Assembly (NCBI GenBank): GCA_045125095.1
Contig: JBGVMW010000132.1
Coordinates: forward strand, 1-24,422
DNA: 24,422 nt
Source of the DNA: JBGVMW01 sp045125095
Lineage (GTDB): Bacteria > Bacillota > Clostridia > Lachnospirales > Lachnospiraceae
Direction: 5' to 3'
Shown: one piece after another, positions 1 to 6,635 of the stretch
How the letters are laid out: each line of letters opens with the position of its first letter
Numbering within the stretch: the first letter of the stretch is position 1
Made by a program: the position numbers and the translations under genes
Notes under the pieces: generated by a model
The model's input: only the letters and a program-made list of their open reading frames with translations
What the model was told of the DNA's origin: nothing
Databases searched by the model: none

Positions 1-182
1 TATATACTAGGAAATTACAACATTTCATTGTGTCATATAGTGACTGAAATTTCCTAGTATATAAAAATTTGATGCGCACGAATTTGAAAGGAAGATACAC
101 TTTGTGCCAAATTCGGCGCGGCAAAGCGTGCAAGCATAATAACTAGCTGAATTCGCGAGAGCGTGCTTGCACGCTTTGTTCT
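1..182 (+). repeat. Dispersed three-hairpin intergenic repeat, full copy 1
   Basis: This 180 bp unit recurs at 4210-4388 and in part at 9845-9882. It contains three inverted repeats. Hairpin A has perfect 16 bp arms (1-16 with 48-63, starting TATATACTAGGAAATT). Hairpin B pairs GCGC-A-CGAATTTG (from about 73) with CAAATTCGGCGC and has one bulged A. Hairpin C has perfect 15 bp arms (122-136 with 164-178, CAAAGCGTGCAAGCA). From position 71 on, copies 1 and 2 differ at only about five of 112 positions. No ORF of note lies inside. It looks like a small non-coding mobile or structured-RNA element; hairpins near both ends recall IS200/IS605-derived elements, but that origin is inference. It begins at or within a base or two of the window edge, as copy 2 starts at the matching position. 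Confidence 0.88.
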
Positions 183-185
183 GGT

Positions 186-214
186 GTACTAGAAAATTAC
201 AACGGTTTATTATA
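186..214 (+). repeat. 5'-end fragment of the same dispersed repeat
   Basis: The sequence TACTAGAAAATTACAAC matches the start of copy 1 (TACTAGGAAATTACAAC) at 16 of 17 positions. The following bases track copy 2 (CAACGGTTTATTATA against CAACAGTTTGTTGTA). It lies a few bases after copy 1 in the same orientation, so a second, truncated unit abuts the first. Confidence 0.6.
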
Positions 215-250
215 GAATGGATTGATTATTCGCGGAGATATTTTTGGCTG

Positions 251-301
251 TTTCTTTGTTCTATTTTAAAAATCTGTTCATACAATAAAATAGCAAAGAA
301 A
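251..301 (+). other. AT-rich hairpin just before the 316 gene
   Basis: TTTCTTTG-tt-CTATTTT (251-267) is complementary to AAAATAGCAAAGAAA (287-301), giving 15 pairs with a two-base bulge and a 19-base loop. It ends three bases before the CGGAGG ribosome site. It lacks the GC-rich stem and U-tract of a good terminator. It may be a leader structure or chance in AT-rich DNA. Confidence 0.4.
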
Positions 302-315
302 ATACGGAGGCAGGT

Positions 316-813
316 ATGAGCGGAAAAACTAAAATTGTTGTATTACATAAAAAGGAACTTATGTACACCATTGTATTTGTGGTGATTGGAATAATTGCCG
401 CAATCTGTATTCTATGGATGACAAGAAAACCGGTAAACACAGATTCAGTGAAAGATAACAGTACACCAGTTAGCCCTGTAACATCGGAGGGAGATGCAAA
501 TGAAACTATGAGCACCGGAACCTTTACCTATCAGCCAGGGGTATATCATTCGGTAGTGGGAATAGGCGAAAATACACTGGAACTGGAAGTAATTGTAGAC
601 AATAATTGCATTAAATCCGTAGCGCTAAACCAGTTAAATGATTCCGTTAGTGCAATGTATCCATTAGTTGAGCCGGCATTGGAGGAATTAGAAACGCAGT
701 TGATTTCTAGTCAGGATGTTTCTACATTAACTTACTCAGAGGATAGCCGATATACCTCTATGATGTTATTACGTTCATTAGAGGAAGCGTTAGAAAAGGC
801 AGAAACGAAATGA
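316..813 (+). CDS. Single-pass membrane protein with FMN-binding-like domain
   Basis: A 165-residue protein. Residues about 16-35 (MYTIVFVVIGIIAAICILWM) form one hydrophobic segment after a lysine-rich N-terminus, so it is probably anchored with the rest outside. A Ser/Thr/Asn-rich linker (about 40-68) leads to a C-terminal domain (about 70-165) beginning with PGVYHS and containing LELEVIVDNNCIKSV. This resembles the FMN_bind fold of RnfG/NqrC-like proteins. The usual SGAT flavin-attachment motif appears only as SRYTS (Thr147), so covalent flavin binding is doubtful. The start is supported by CGGAGG at 305-310. It appears monocistronic: the next gene has its own promoter and no terminator is evident between them. 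The family assignment is from recalled similarity and the substrate is unknown. Confidence 0.6.
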   Translation: MSGKTKIVVLHKKELMYTIVFVVIGIIAAICILWMTRKPVNTDSVKDNSTPVSPVTSEGDANETMSTGTFTYQPGVYHSVVGIGENTLELEVIVDNNCIKSVALNQLNDSVSAMYPLVEPALEELETQLISSQDVSTLTYSEDSRYTSMMLLRSLEEALEKAETK

Positions 814-860
814 ATTCCCAACCACTTACCTAAAAATTATGACCTGTTAGACAAATCCTA

Positions 861-888
861 TTTACCTTTTTTCATAATCTGATATACT
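861..888 (+). promoter_or_regulatory. Promoter of the LytTR operon with an inverted repeat over the -10
   Basis: TTTACC (861-866) and TATACT (883-888) are separated by 16 bp. A perfect inverted repeat, TGATATA (880-886) and TATATCA (894-900) with a 7 bp spacer, covers the -10 and the expected start of transcription. It could be an operator, although LytTR regulators more often bind direct repeats. Confidence 0.5.
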
Positions 889-913
889 ACTTATATATCA
901 GGAAGTGAGAGTG

Positions 914-1375
914 ATGCGGTTTCGAATGGAGATAGATGAGAATCTTGAAGAAGATGAAATTATCTTAAAATGTCGGGAATTATCAGCGGATGTGCAGAAC
1001 CTGCAGGCTGCCATCTATGAGAGTCTGACTAAAAGAAACCAGTTTGTTCTTTATAAAGAAAATACAGAATATTATCTTTCGCCGAGTGAGATTTTGTTTT
1101 TTGAGACAGAAGCAAAAGGGATTATGGCTCATACAAGGGAAGATGTTTTTCTTGTGAAATATAAGCTTTATGAGTTGGAGGAGATACTGCCAGGGAATTT
1201 CCTGCGCATATCAAAATCGGGAATTGTGAATATGAATGAAATTTTTTCGATTACAAGAAATCTAACAGGTGCCAGCGCAGTAGAATTCAAAGGATCTCAT
1301 AAGAAAATATTTGTATCGCGGTCATATTACAAAGTATTGAAGGACAAATTAGAAGAAAAGAGGAAAATGATATGA
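914..1375 (+). CDS. LytTR-domain DNA-binding transcriptional regulator
   Basis: A 153-residue cytoplasmic regulator without a receiver domain. The N-terminal 40 residues are charged and helical. The rest matches the LytTR (AlgR/AgrA/LytR) DNA-binding fold: EYYLSPSEILFFETEAKG, then FLRISKSGIVNMNEI (the usual F.R.H.S.IVN), then the terminal KIFVSRSYYKVLKDKL. I chose ATG 914 because AGGA (900-903) sits about ten bases upstream; GTG 905 would leave no room for it. The stop overlaps the start of the LiaF-like membrane gene (ATGA), so the two are translationally coupled. Stand-alone LytTR regulators coupled to a membrane protein are known as LytTR regulatory systems (HdrRM and BrsRM in Streptococcus mutans), where the membrane partner restrains the regulator. 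The same is plausible here but inferred. Confidence 0.85.
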   Translation: MRFRMEIDENLEEDEIILKCRELSADVQNLQAAIYESLTKRNQFVLYKENTEYYLSPSEILFFETEAKGIMAHTREDVFLVKYKLYELEEILPGNFLRISKSGIVNMNEIFSITRNLTGASAVEFKGSHKKIFVSRSYYKVLKDKLEEKRKMI

Positions 1376-2079
1376 AAAAAGGAAATGTATTCTGGGGACT
1401 GATACTCCTTCTCGTTGCAGTTCTGATTGTGGTGGACAAACTGGGCGTAGCTGATATTTCATTGATACGGGTTATATTAACCGTATTTTTAGGGGCATTC
1501 CTGATAAAAGGTATTACAAAATTATCCATACCAGGTGTGATTATGCCGGCATCATTTTTGTGTATCTTATATCGTCCGGCATTGGGTATTGAAAAATTAC
1601 AGATAGTTACCATTCTTGTGGTTGCTATTTTAGTGAGTATTGGATTGGAGTTGATTTTTGGACCTATGCTTCGGAAAAAAAAAATCAGCTTTGATGGAAA
1701 GGTAGAAATGAACTTCGATGCCAAAGGTGCTAAAAGTAGCCATTCAGAAAGTGTAGTGGAATTTAATACCATATTTTCAAGTGCTACTAAGTATGTAACA
1801 TCTAATTCATTTCAATTTGGTACCGCTGACTGTATGTTTGGTAATATGGCAATCTATTTTGATGATGCAAGTCTGTGTGATGGACAGGGCGAATTAAAGG
1901 TGGATTGTGTATTTGGTAACGTGAAAATCTACATTCCTAAGATTTGGTTAGTAGTTAATGATATGGATGCTATACTTGGACATGCTTCAGAAAAGGGACA
2001 GTGCCAGTCCGCAGGGGTATCTGCACTTCATATTTATGGAGATGTTATTTTTGGAAATGTTGAAATAATATATATATAA
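1372..2079 (+). CDS. LiaF-like membrane protein, partner of the LytTR regulator
   Basis: A 235-residue protein with four closely spaced hydrophobic segments (about residues 8-22, 30-46, 50-66 and 78-98) ending in a basic RKKK. A soluble C-terminal half (about 105-235) carries repeated beta-strand signatures: ADCMFGNMAIYF, VDCVFGNVKIYIPK and GDVIFGNVEIIYI. The FGN repeats match the C-terminal domain of LiaF/YvqF (DUF2154-like), the negative regulator of the LiaRS envelope-stress system. Here no histidine kinase or LiaR is adjacent; the overlapping upstream gene is a LytTR regulator, so the likely job is membrane sensing and control of that regulator. The start overlaps the LytTR stop by four bases. 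A terminator follows at once. The family call is good; the partner relation is inferred from the overlap. Confidence 0.7.
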   Translation: MKKGNVFWGLILLLVAVLIVVDKLGVADISLIRVILTVFLGAFLIKGITKLSIPGVIMPASFLCILYRPALGIEKLQIVTILVVAILVSIGLELIFGPMLRKKKISFDGKVEMNFDAKGAKSSHSESVVEFNTIFSSATKYVTSNSFQFGTADCMFGNMAIYFDDASLCDGQGELKVDCVFGNVKIYIPKIWLVVNDMDAILGHASEKGQCQSAGVSALHIYGDVIFGNVEIIYI

Positions 2080-2094
2080 GTATCAATAATAGAA

Positions 2095-2126
2095 ACGCAG
2101 CTTGTATTTTTACAGCTGCGTTTTTT
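2095..2126 (+). terminator. Terminator of the LytTR/LiaF-like operon
   Basis: An 8 bp perfect stem, ACGCAGCT (2095-2102) with AGCTGCGT (2114-2121), with an 11-base loop is followed by a T-run (2121-2126). It lies 15 bases after the stop of the LiaF-like gene. Confidence 0.9.
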
Positions 2127-2131
2127 ATAGC

Positions 2132-2160
2132 TTGACAAAATTAAAAAAGGAGTGTACTAT
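2132..2160 (+). promoter_or_regulatory. Sigma-A promoter of the gntR-ABC operon
   Basis: TTGACA (2132-2137) is a perfect -35. TACTAT (2155-2160) follows after exactly 17 bp. It starts directly after the previous terminator and before the GntR operator. Confidence 0.85.
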
Positions 2161-2180
2161 TGTATTATACTATTAATACA
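2161..2180 (+). promoter_or_regulatory. YtrA-type GntR operator (perfect inverted repeat)
   Basis: TGTATTA (2161-2167) and TAATACA (2174-2180) form a perfect inverted repeat with a 6 bp spacer. It starts at the base after the -10 and so covers the predicted transcription start. The half-sites and placement fit operators of YtrA-subfamily GntR repressors, and the next gene encodes one, so autorepression of the operon is likely. Confidence 0.75.
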
Positions 2181-2205
2181 AATGTATAAAGAAAGAGGTG
2201 ATTGG

Positions 2206-2577
2206 ATGCCATGGGCATTGGATGCAGACAGGCCCATTTATGCGCAGTTGGTAGAAAAAATACAATTAGACATTGTTTCGGGCAAATATGAAGCAGGTGA
2301 TAAGCTTCCATCGGTAAGGGAACTGGCAGCAGAAGCATCAGTTAATCCAAATACCATGCAGAAAGCAATGCAGGAATTAGAGCGGAAAGGACTGGTTTTT
2401 GCACAGCGCACAAGTGGACGATTTATTACGGAGGATAGAGTGATGATTCAACAACTAAAAGAGGAAATGGCATCAGCGCAGATTCAAGAATTTTTTCAAA
2501 AAATGATGCAGTTAGGATTTCAAAAAGAAGAAATGATGAATATGATTCAAAAAGCATTGGAGGATGACAAGTCATGA
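2206..2577 (+). CDS. GntR-family (YtrA subfamily) transcriptional repressor
   Basis: A 123-residue regulator. The N-terminal winged helix-turn-helix (about residues 8-75) reads PIYAQLVEKIQLDIVSGKY, AGDKLPSVRELAAEASVNPN, TMQKAMQELERKGLV and ends in TSGRFIT, diagnostic of GntR. The remaining ~45 residues are a short helical tail (IQEFFQKMMQLGFQKEEMMN) typical of YtrA regulators, which lack a large ligand-binding domain and usually respond to cell-envelope antibiotics. ATG 2206 is chosen because AGAGGTG (2194-2200) lies just upstream; an in-frame ATG at 2152 would place 18 unlikely residues over the operator. The stop overlaps the ABC ATPase start (ATGA). The palindrome at 2161-2180 is the probable binding site. 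The inducer is unknown. Confidence 0.92.
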   Translation: MPWALDADRPIYAQLVEKIQLDIVSGKYEAGDKLPSVRELAAEASVNPNTMQKAMQELERKGLVFAQRTSGRFITEDRVMIQQLKEEMASAQIQEFFQKMMQLGFQKEEMMNMIQKALEDDKS

Positions 2578-3275
2578 GTGAGATTTTACTGGAATGTTCA
2601 AACCTTACAAAAAGCTTTGGCAACAAAACAGTACTGAATCAAATTAATTTAAAGATTCCAAAAGGAAAAATCACAGGCCTTTTAGGACCAAATGGAAGTG
2701 GAAAAAGTACATTAATAAAAATTATTAATGGTTTGCTTGTACCAACTTTCGGAACTGTAACAGTGAATGGGAATCAGCCAGGCGTAGAAACAAAGAAAGT
2801 AGTGTCTTATTTGCCAGAGAGAACGTATTTGAATAACTGGATGAAAGTGAAGCAGTTAGTAGAGTATTTCGCTGATTTTTATCAGGATTTTGATAAGGTT
2901 AAGGCATATGATATGCTGGCAAGTCTTAGAATCAATCCAAATGATAAATTAGCAACTATGTCAAAGGGTACAAAGGAAAAAGTGCAGTTGATTCTTGTAA
3001 TGAGCCGTAATGCTGATTTGTATGTATTAGACGAGCCGATTGGTGGTGTTGACCCTGCAGCGAGAGATTATATTCTGAATACCATTATTTCAAATTATAA
3101 TCCGAATTCGTCTATTTTATTGTCGACACATCTGATTACAGATATTGAAAATATATTAGATGATATTATTTTCCTACAGTATGGCAATATCCGTATGTAC
3201 GCTCCGGTAGATGAAATACGTGATAGAGAAGGAAAATCCATTGATGCATTATTCAGGGAGGTATTCAGATGTTAG
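2574..3275 (+). CDS. ABC transporter ATP-binding protein (YtrB-like)
   Basis: A 233-residue cytoplasmic ATPase that energises the permease encoded next. Walker A is GPNGSGKS (residues 38-45). The ABC signature is degenerate, MSKGTKEK in place of LSGGQ.., as is common in ABC-2/YtrB proteins. Walker B with the catalytic Glu is LYVLDEP, followed by GGVDP (D-loop) and STHLITD (H-loop His). The length is short for an ABC ATPase but normal for the subfamily. It overlaps the regulator upstream and the permease downstream (7 bp), so the three are a tight regulator-ATPase-permease unit. The substrate cannot be read from sequence; YtrA-linked ABC-2 systems are often tied to envelope-active peptides or antibiotics. 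Confidence 0.92.
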   Translation: MSEILLECSNLTKSFGNKTVLNQINLKIPKGKITGLLGPNGSGKSTLIKIINGLLVPTFGTVTVNGNQPGVETKKVVSYLPERTYLNNWMKVKQLVEYFADFYQDFDKVKAYDMLASLRINPNDKLATMSKGTKEKVQLILVMSRNADLYVLDEPIGGVDPAARDYILNTIISNYNPNSSILLSTHLITDIENILDDIIFLQYGNIRMYAPVDEIRDREGKSIDALFREVFRC

Positions 3276-4108
3276 GTAAGTTGATAAAACATGAATTGGC
3301 AGCGACAGGAAGAATGTTATTGCCAATGCAGGGAATTTTGCTGATAATCTCTGTGATTGGATTTCTGTTATTGAATTTAAAAGTGTTTGATGAACATGTT
3401 GAAATTGGAATTACCATGTTTATGTTCTATATATTTTTCATTTTTGCAATTGCAGTTGCAACACAGATTTATCTTGCAGTACGATTTTACAAAAATTTGT
3501 TCACGGATGAAGGATATTTATCCTTTACATTACCAGTAAAACCATATATGCATTTAGTATCGAAAGGAATCTGTATGGCAATCTGGCAGACCGTTAATGT
3601 GGCTATGACAGTGATATCTGTCTGTATATTGCTACTGTATCAGAATTTTCTGGGAGAATTTATCAGTGTGTGTTCGGAATTAGACTGGGGCTTTTTGAAT
3701 GACATTGGATTATCTTTTCCGGGAATAATTGGATTCGGTATTGGCTTTTATATCATTTCTGAAATTTTTAGCATTACTACCGTTTTTATTTCTGTCTGCA
3801 TTGGACAGCTGGCAAATACATATAAAGCAGCGGCTTCTATTATTGCCTATGTTGTGATTCAGGTGTGCTATCAGATAATTGCGTCTATTGTTACCTCAGT
3901 AACTATGGTGGGAGATATGTTTAGTATAACCTCAGATGTTATGTATGAGGAGATGGTAGCACGCTATGGTGAGATAGAATTAATACGTTCGATGGTTGAT
4001 ATGTATATCCATACATTCCTTAGTGCTATGATTATCTCAGGTGTGTTAAGCATTATATTCTATATCGCCAGCCATATTATTGTATCTAAGCGTGTTAATC
4101 TACAGTAA
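3269..4108 (+). CDS. ABC-2 type permease, six-helix membrane protein
   Basis: A 279-residue integral membrane protein with about six hydrophobic segments (roughly residues 18-38, 52-75, 108-130, 150-175, 178-205 and 250-272), the pattern of ABC-2 permeases. It starts inside the ATPase gene (7 bp overlap) with AGGGAGG upstream. It begins MLGKLIKHELAATGRMLLP, with the KLIKHE opening common to permeases next to YtrB-like ATPases. A strong terminator follows about 60 bases after the stop and closes the operon. A single permease gene suggests a homodimer, which is inference. Confidence 0.85.
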   Translation: MLGKLIKHELAATGRMLLPMQGILLIISVIGFLLLNLKVFDEHVEIGITMFMFYIFFIFAIAVATQIYLAVRFYKNLFTDEGYLSFTLPVKPYMHLVSKGICMAIWQTVNVAMTVISVCILLLYQNFLGEFISVCSELDWGFLNDIGLSFPGIIGFGIGFYIISEIFSITTVFISVCIGQLANTYKAAASIIAYVVIQVCYQIIASIVTSVTMVGDMFSITSDVMYEEMVARYGEIELIRSMVDMYIHTFLSAMIISGVLSIIFYIASHIIVSKRVNLQ

Positions 4109-4165
4109 TAACGATTGAAGAGTACCAATATGGTTGAAATGAAACTTAGTATTTACAAGAATAAC

Positions 4166-4201
4166 AATTTCCACTCGCTATTTGGCGGGTGGAAATTTTT
4201 T
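4166..4201 (+). terminator. Terminator of the gntR-ABC operon
   Basis: A 13-pair stem (4166-4178 with 4185-4197, one G-T pair), AATTTCCAC...GTGGAAATT, with a 6-base loop runs straight into a T-tract. Confidence 0.93.
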
Positions 4202-4209
4202 CTTTCTTG

Positions 4210-4388
4210 TATACTAGGAAATTGCAACAGTTTGTTGTATGATGTAATGTGTGAAATTTCCTAGTATAAAAAAACTGATGCGCACGAATTTGAAAGGAAG
4301 GTGCACTGCGTGCCAAATTCGGCGCGGCAAAGCGTGCAAGCATAATAACTAGCTGGATTCGCGAGAGCGTGCTTGCACGCTTTGTTCT
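4210..4388 (+). repeat. Dispersed three-hairpin intergenic repeat, full copy 2
   Basis: This is the second full copy of the element at 1-182, in the same orientation. Hairpin A pairs 4210-4223 with 4255-4268; its loop has diverged strongly from copy 1 while both arms are kept. Hairpin C pairs 4328-4342 with 4370-4384. It sits between the ABC-operon terminator and the glnA promoter; with its flanks this explains the gene-free stretch 4109-4485. The sharp loss of similarity beyond 4388 fixes the 3' boundary. Confidence 0.9.
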
Positions 4389-4399
4389 TAAAATAAATC

Positions 4400-4429
4400 T
4401 TGTCAAAAATAGACTACGTATTGTATGAT
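4400..4429 (+). promoter_or_regulatory. Probable glnA promoter
   Basis: TTGTCA (4400-4405) and TATGAT (4424-4429) are separated by 18 bp, each one mismatch from consensus. An imperfect palindrome (ATTG-N9-CAAT, about 4420-4436) overlaps the -10. It lies just downstream of repeat copy 2. Confidence 0.6.
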
Positions 4430-4485
4430 ATGCAATATGTAAAACCTATTACCGGATACAGACAGGCATGGAAAAGGAGGATATT

Positions 4486-5817
4486 ATGAGTAAGTATTCA
4501 AAACAAGACATTATGGATATGGTGGAAGAAGAAGATGTAGAATTTATACGACTACAGTTTACCGATATTTTTGGTAATTTTAAGAATGTGGCAATTACGT
4601 CTAGTCAATTAGAACGAGCATTAGATAACAAATGCATGTTTGATGGTTCTTCAATTGAGGGATTTGCAAGAATTGAAGAATCAGATATGATATTGTACCC
4701 GGATTTGGATACCTTTACGATATTCCCGTGGAGACCACAGCAGGGTAAAGTTGCCCGTCTTATCTGTGATGTGTATAAAGCAGATAGAACACCATATGAA
4801 GCGGATCCAAGATATATATTGAAACGAGCAGTGCAGGAAGCTGCTGAAATGGGGTATGAGTTTTATGTGGGACCGGAATGTGAATTTTATATGTTTCACA
4901 CGGATGATGAGAGTGCGCCAACTACAATCACCCATGAGAAAGCAGGGTATTTTGATATCGGGCCGATTGATTATGGTGAAAATGCAAGACGTGATATGAT
5001 TCTTACCTTAGAGGACATGGGATTTGAGGTAGAATCTTCGCATCATGAGGTTTCTCCTGCACAACACGAAATTGATTTTAAATATGATGAAGCGTTGAAG
5101 ACAGCAGATAATATCATGACATTTGAACTGACTGTGCGTACTATTGCAAGACGACATGGTCTACATGCAACATTTATGCCTAAACCGCTTACGAATGCCA
5201 ATGGTTCTGGTATGCATATGAACATGTCCTTGAGCAAGGATGGAAAAAATATATTCTATAAGCCGGATGGTAATTATGAATTAAGTAAGGAAGCAGAGTG
5301 GTTTATTGGTGGTTTGTTAAAACATATTAAAGCAATGACAGCAGTTTTAAATCCTAATGTTAATTCTTACAAACGATTATTATACGGAGGAGAAGCACCT
5401 ATTGATATTGCATGGTCTTCTACCAATCGAAGTCTGTTAATACGTGTACCGGCAAGTTATGATCATCAGAATCGAATTGAACTTAGAAGCCCGGATGCGT
5501 CCTGCAATCCTTATATTGCTACCGCAGTGTGTTTGGCGGCTGGTCTGGATGGTATCCGTAACCACATTGAGCCACCGGCAAGCTTAGATAGAAATGTGCG
5601 TGAAATGTCTGAGGCAGAAAAAAAGGAACTGGGTATAGAGCAGCTTCCTACCAATTTGTCTGAGGCAATCAAAGAATTAGAAAATGATTCCTACATAGTA
5701 GAGGCATTGGGAAAGGAATACGCTGAAAAATATATTGCTGCAAAGAAGAGCGAATGGCATGCATATTCCTGTCAGGTTACCCAGTGGGAAATTGATAACT
5801 TTTTATATAAGATGTAG
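4486..5817 (+). CDS. glnA: Glutamine synthetase type I (alpha)
   Basis: A 443-residue enzyme that makes glutamine from glutamate, ammonia and ATP. Diagnostic motifs are FTDIFG near the N-terminus, MFDGSSIEGFARIEESDM, the glutamate/ammonia-site NANGSGMHMN, SYKRLLYGGEAP and NRSLLIRVP, and the C-terminal QWEIDNFLYKM. The length fits GSI-alpha, without the ~25-residue insertion and Tyr adenylylation site of enterobacterial GSI-beta. Arg62 in FARIEE matches the Bacillus subtilis Arg62 used in glutamine feedback inhibition, so allosteric rather than adenylylation control is expected. ATG 4486 has AAGGAGG five bases upstream, which rules out the in-frame ATG at 4468. An ANTAR protein gene follows on the same strand with no terminator between, which points to antitermination control as described for clostridial NitR. 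Confidence 0.97.
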   Translation: MSKYSKQDIMDMVEEEDVEFIRLQFTDIFGNFKNVAITSSQLERALDNKCMFDGSSIEGFARIEESDMILYPDLDTFTIFPWRPQQGKVARLICDVYKADRTPYEADPRYILKRAVQEAAEMGYEFYVGPECEFYMFHTDDESAPTTITHEKAGYFDIGPIDYGENARRDMILTLEDMGFEVESSHHEVSPAQHEIDFKYDEALKTADNIMTFELTVRTIARRHGLHATFMPKPLTNANGSGMHMNMSLSKDGKNIFYKPDGNYELSKEAEWFIGGLLKHIKAMTAVLNPNVNSYKRLLYGGEAPIDIAWSSTNRSLLIRVPASYDHQNRIELRSPDASCNPYIATAVCLAAGLDGIRNHIEPPASLDRNVREMSEAEKKELGIEQLPTNLSEAIKELENDSYIVEALGKEYAEKYIAAKKSEWHAYSCQVTQWEIDNFLYKM

Positions 5818-5849
5818 TAGATACCTGCTTGATTTTATTTAATAGCGAT

Positions 5850-5935
5850 AGGCAATTGCGAAACGCCAATAAGATTGTGAATTACCACAAAGAATTCTGA
5901 TAATTTACAGCTGGTTCATACTTTCGCAAATGCCT
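5850..5935 (+). repeat. Long inverted repeat between glnA and the ANTAR gene; repeat family 2
   Basis: The arm 5850-5863 (AGGCAATTGCGAAA) is complementary to 5922-5935 (TTTCGCAAATGCCT) with one mismatch, enclosing 58 bases. Read on the minus strand, 5935-5881 aligns without gaps to 24261-24315 (about 41 of 55 identical), so it belongs to a second dispersed family. It would fold in the glnA-ANTAR transcript. No U-tract follows, so it is not an ordinary terminator. It may be a processing site or a folded mobile element. Confidence 0.7.
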
Positions 5936-5964
5936 GTATATTAGCGAATTAAGGAGGTGTCTGT

Positions 5965-6513
5965 GTGGCAAATATTATTGTGGTATTTCCTAAAATAGAG
6001 GATGCAAAAAGTATCAGAATACTTTTGACCAGACACGGTTATAATGTGATCGGTCATTGCAATACAGGAGCCAAAGCCATACAGTATGCACAGTCCACCG
6101 ATGATGGTATTGTTGTATGTGGATATAAATTTGGAGATATGATGTATGCGAATCTTCATGAGTTGTTGCCGGCGCATTATGAAATGCTGTTAGTAGCATC
6201 TCCGCACATGCTGAACAACTGTGATAGTCAAGGGATTGTCTGCCTTTCTATGCCAATAAAAACATATGAACTTATCAGTACCTTAGAAATGATGGTGCAA
6301 AATATGGAGCGTCGGAAGCGTAAGCAAAAGCAGAAACAGAAGATGCGAAGTACGGAGGACAGGGCAATTATTGATAAGGCAAAAGCACTGTTGATAGAGA
6401 GAAATAATATGACAGAGGAAGACGCGCATCGATACATTCAGAAATGCAGTATGGACAGTGGTACAAATATGGTTGAGACAGCGCAGATGGTGCTTAGTAT
6501 TATGGACTTTTAA
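5965..6513 (+). CDS. ANTAR-domain RNA-binding antiterminator with degenerate receiver
   Basis: A 182-residue protein. The C-terminal ~60 residues (about 122-180) match ANTAR: RAIIDKAKALLIERNNMTEE, DAHRYIQKCSMD and the terminal ETAQMVLSI helix. ANTAR domains bind paired hairpins in nascent mRNA and prevent termination. The N-terminal ~110 residues have receiver-like spacing (MANIIVVFPKIEDAKSIRIL), but the phosphoacceptor strand reads GIVVCGYKF with no Asp, so it is a pseudo-receiver. A Lys/Gln-rich linker (RRKRKQKQKQK) joins the two. The start is GTG 5965 after AAGGAGG. The position after glnA matches clostridial NitR-type regulators of nitrogen genes. It is likely cotranscribed with glnA and has its own terminator. 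Without phosphorylation it may respond to a partner protein or ligand; this is inference. Confidence 0.88.
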   Translation: MANIIVVFPKIEDAKSIRILLTRHGYNVIGHCNTGAKAIQYAQSTDDGIVVCGYKFGDMMYANLHELLPAHYEMLLVASPHMLNNCDSQGIVCLSMPIKTYELISTLEMMVQNMERRKRKQKQKQKMRSTEDRAIIDKAKALLIERNNMTEEDAHRYIQKCSMDSGTNMVETAQMVLSIMDF

Positions 6514-6520
6514 TGCAAAG

Positions 6521-6556
6521 ACAGACAATTTGCAGTGGCAGATTGTCTGTTTTTTT
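6521..6556 (+). terminator. Terminator of the glnA-ANTAR unit
   Basis: ACAGACAAT (6521-6529) pairs perfectly with ATTGTCTGT (6542-6550) around a 12-base loop and is followed by seven T (6550-6556). Confidence 0.92.
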
Positions 6557-6635
6557 AAGATAACAGTATTTGCAATATTAGTAGCAATTGGTTGGTTTAT
6601 ATTGTGAAAAAGTGTGGTGTATAGTAACAATAGAA

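Noticed and set aside
4146..4406. 86-codon minus-strand ORF across repeat copy 2
   Set aside because: It covers a terminator and the repeat hairpins; no ribosome site or family features and no equivalent long frame was noted in copy 1.
5875..5890. TTGTG-N6-CACAA hairpin with a hexaloop near the ANTAR gene, a possible ANTAR target
   Set aside because: The loop AATTAC lacks the conserved G at position 4, no second hairpin is paired with it, and the stem is not kept in the other repeat copy.
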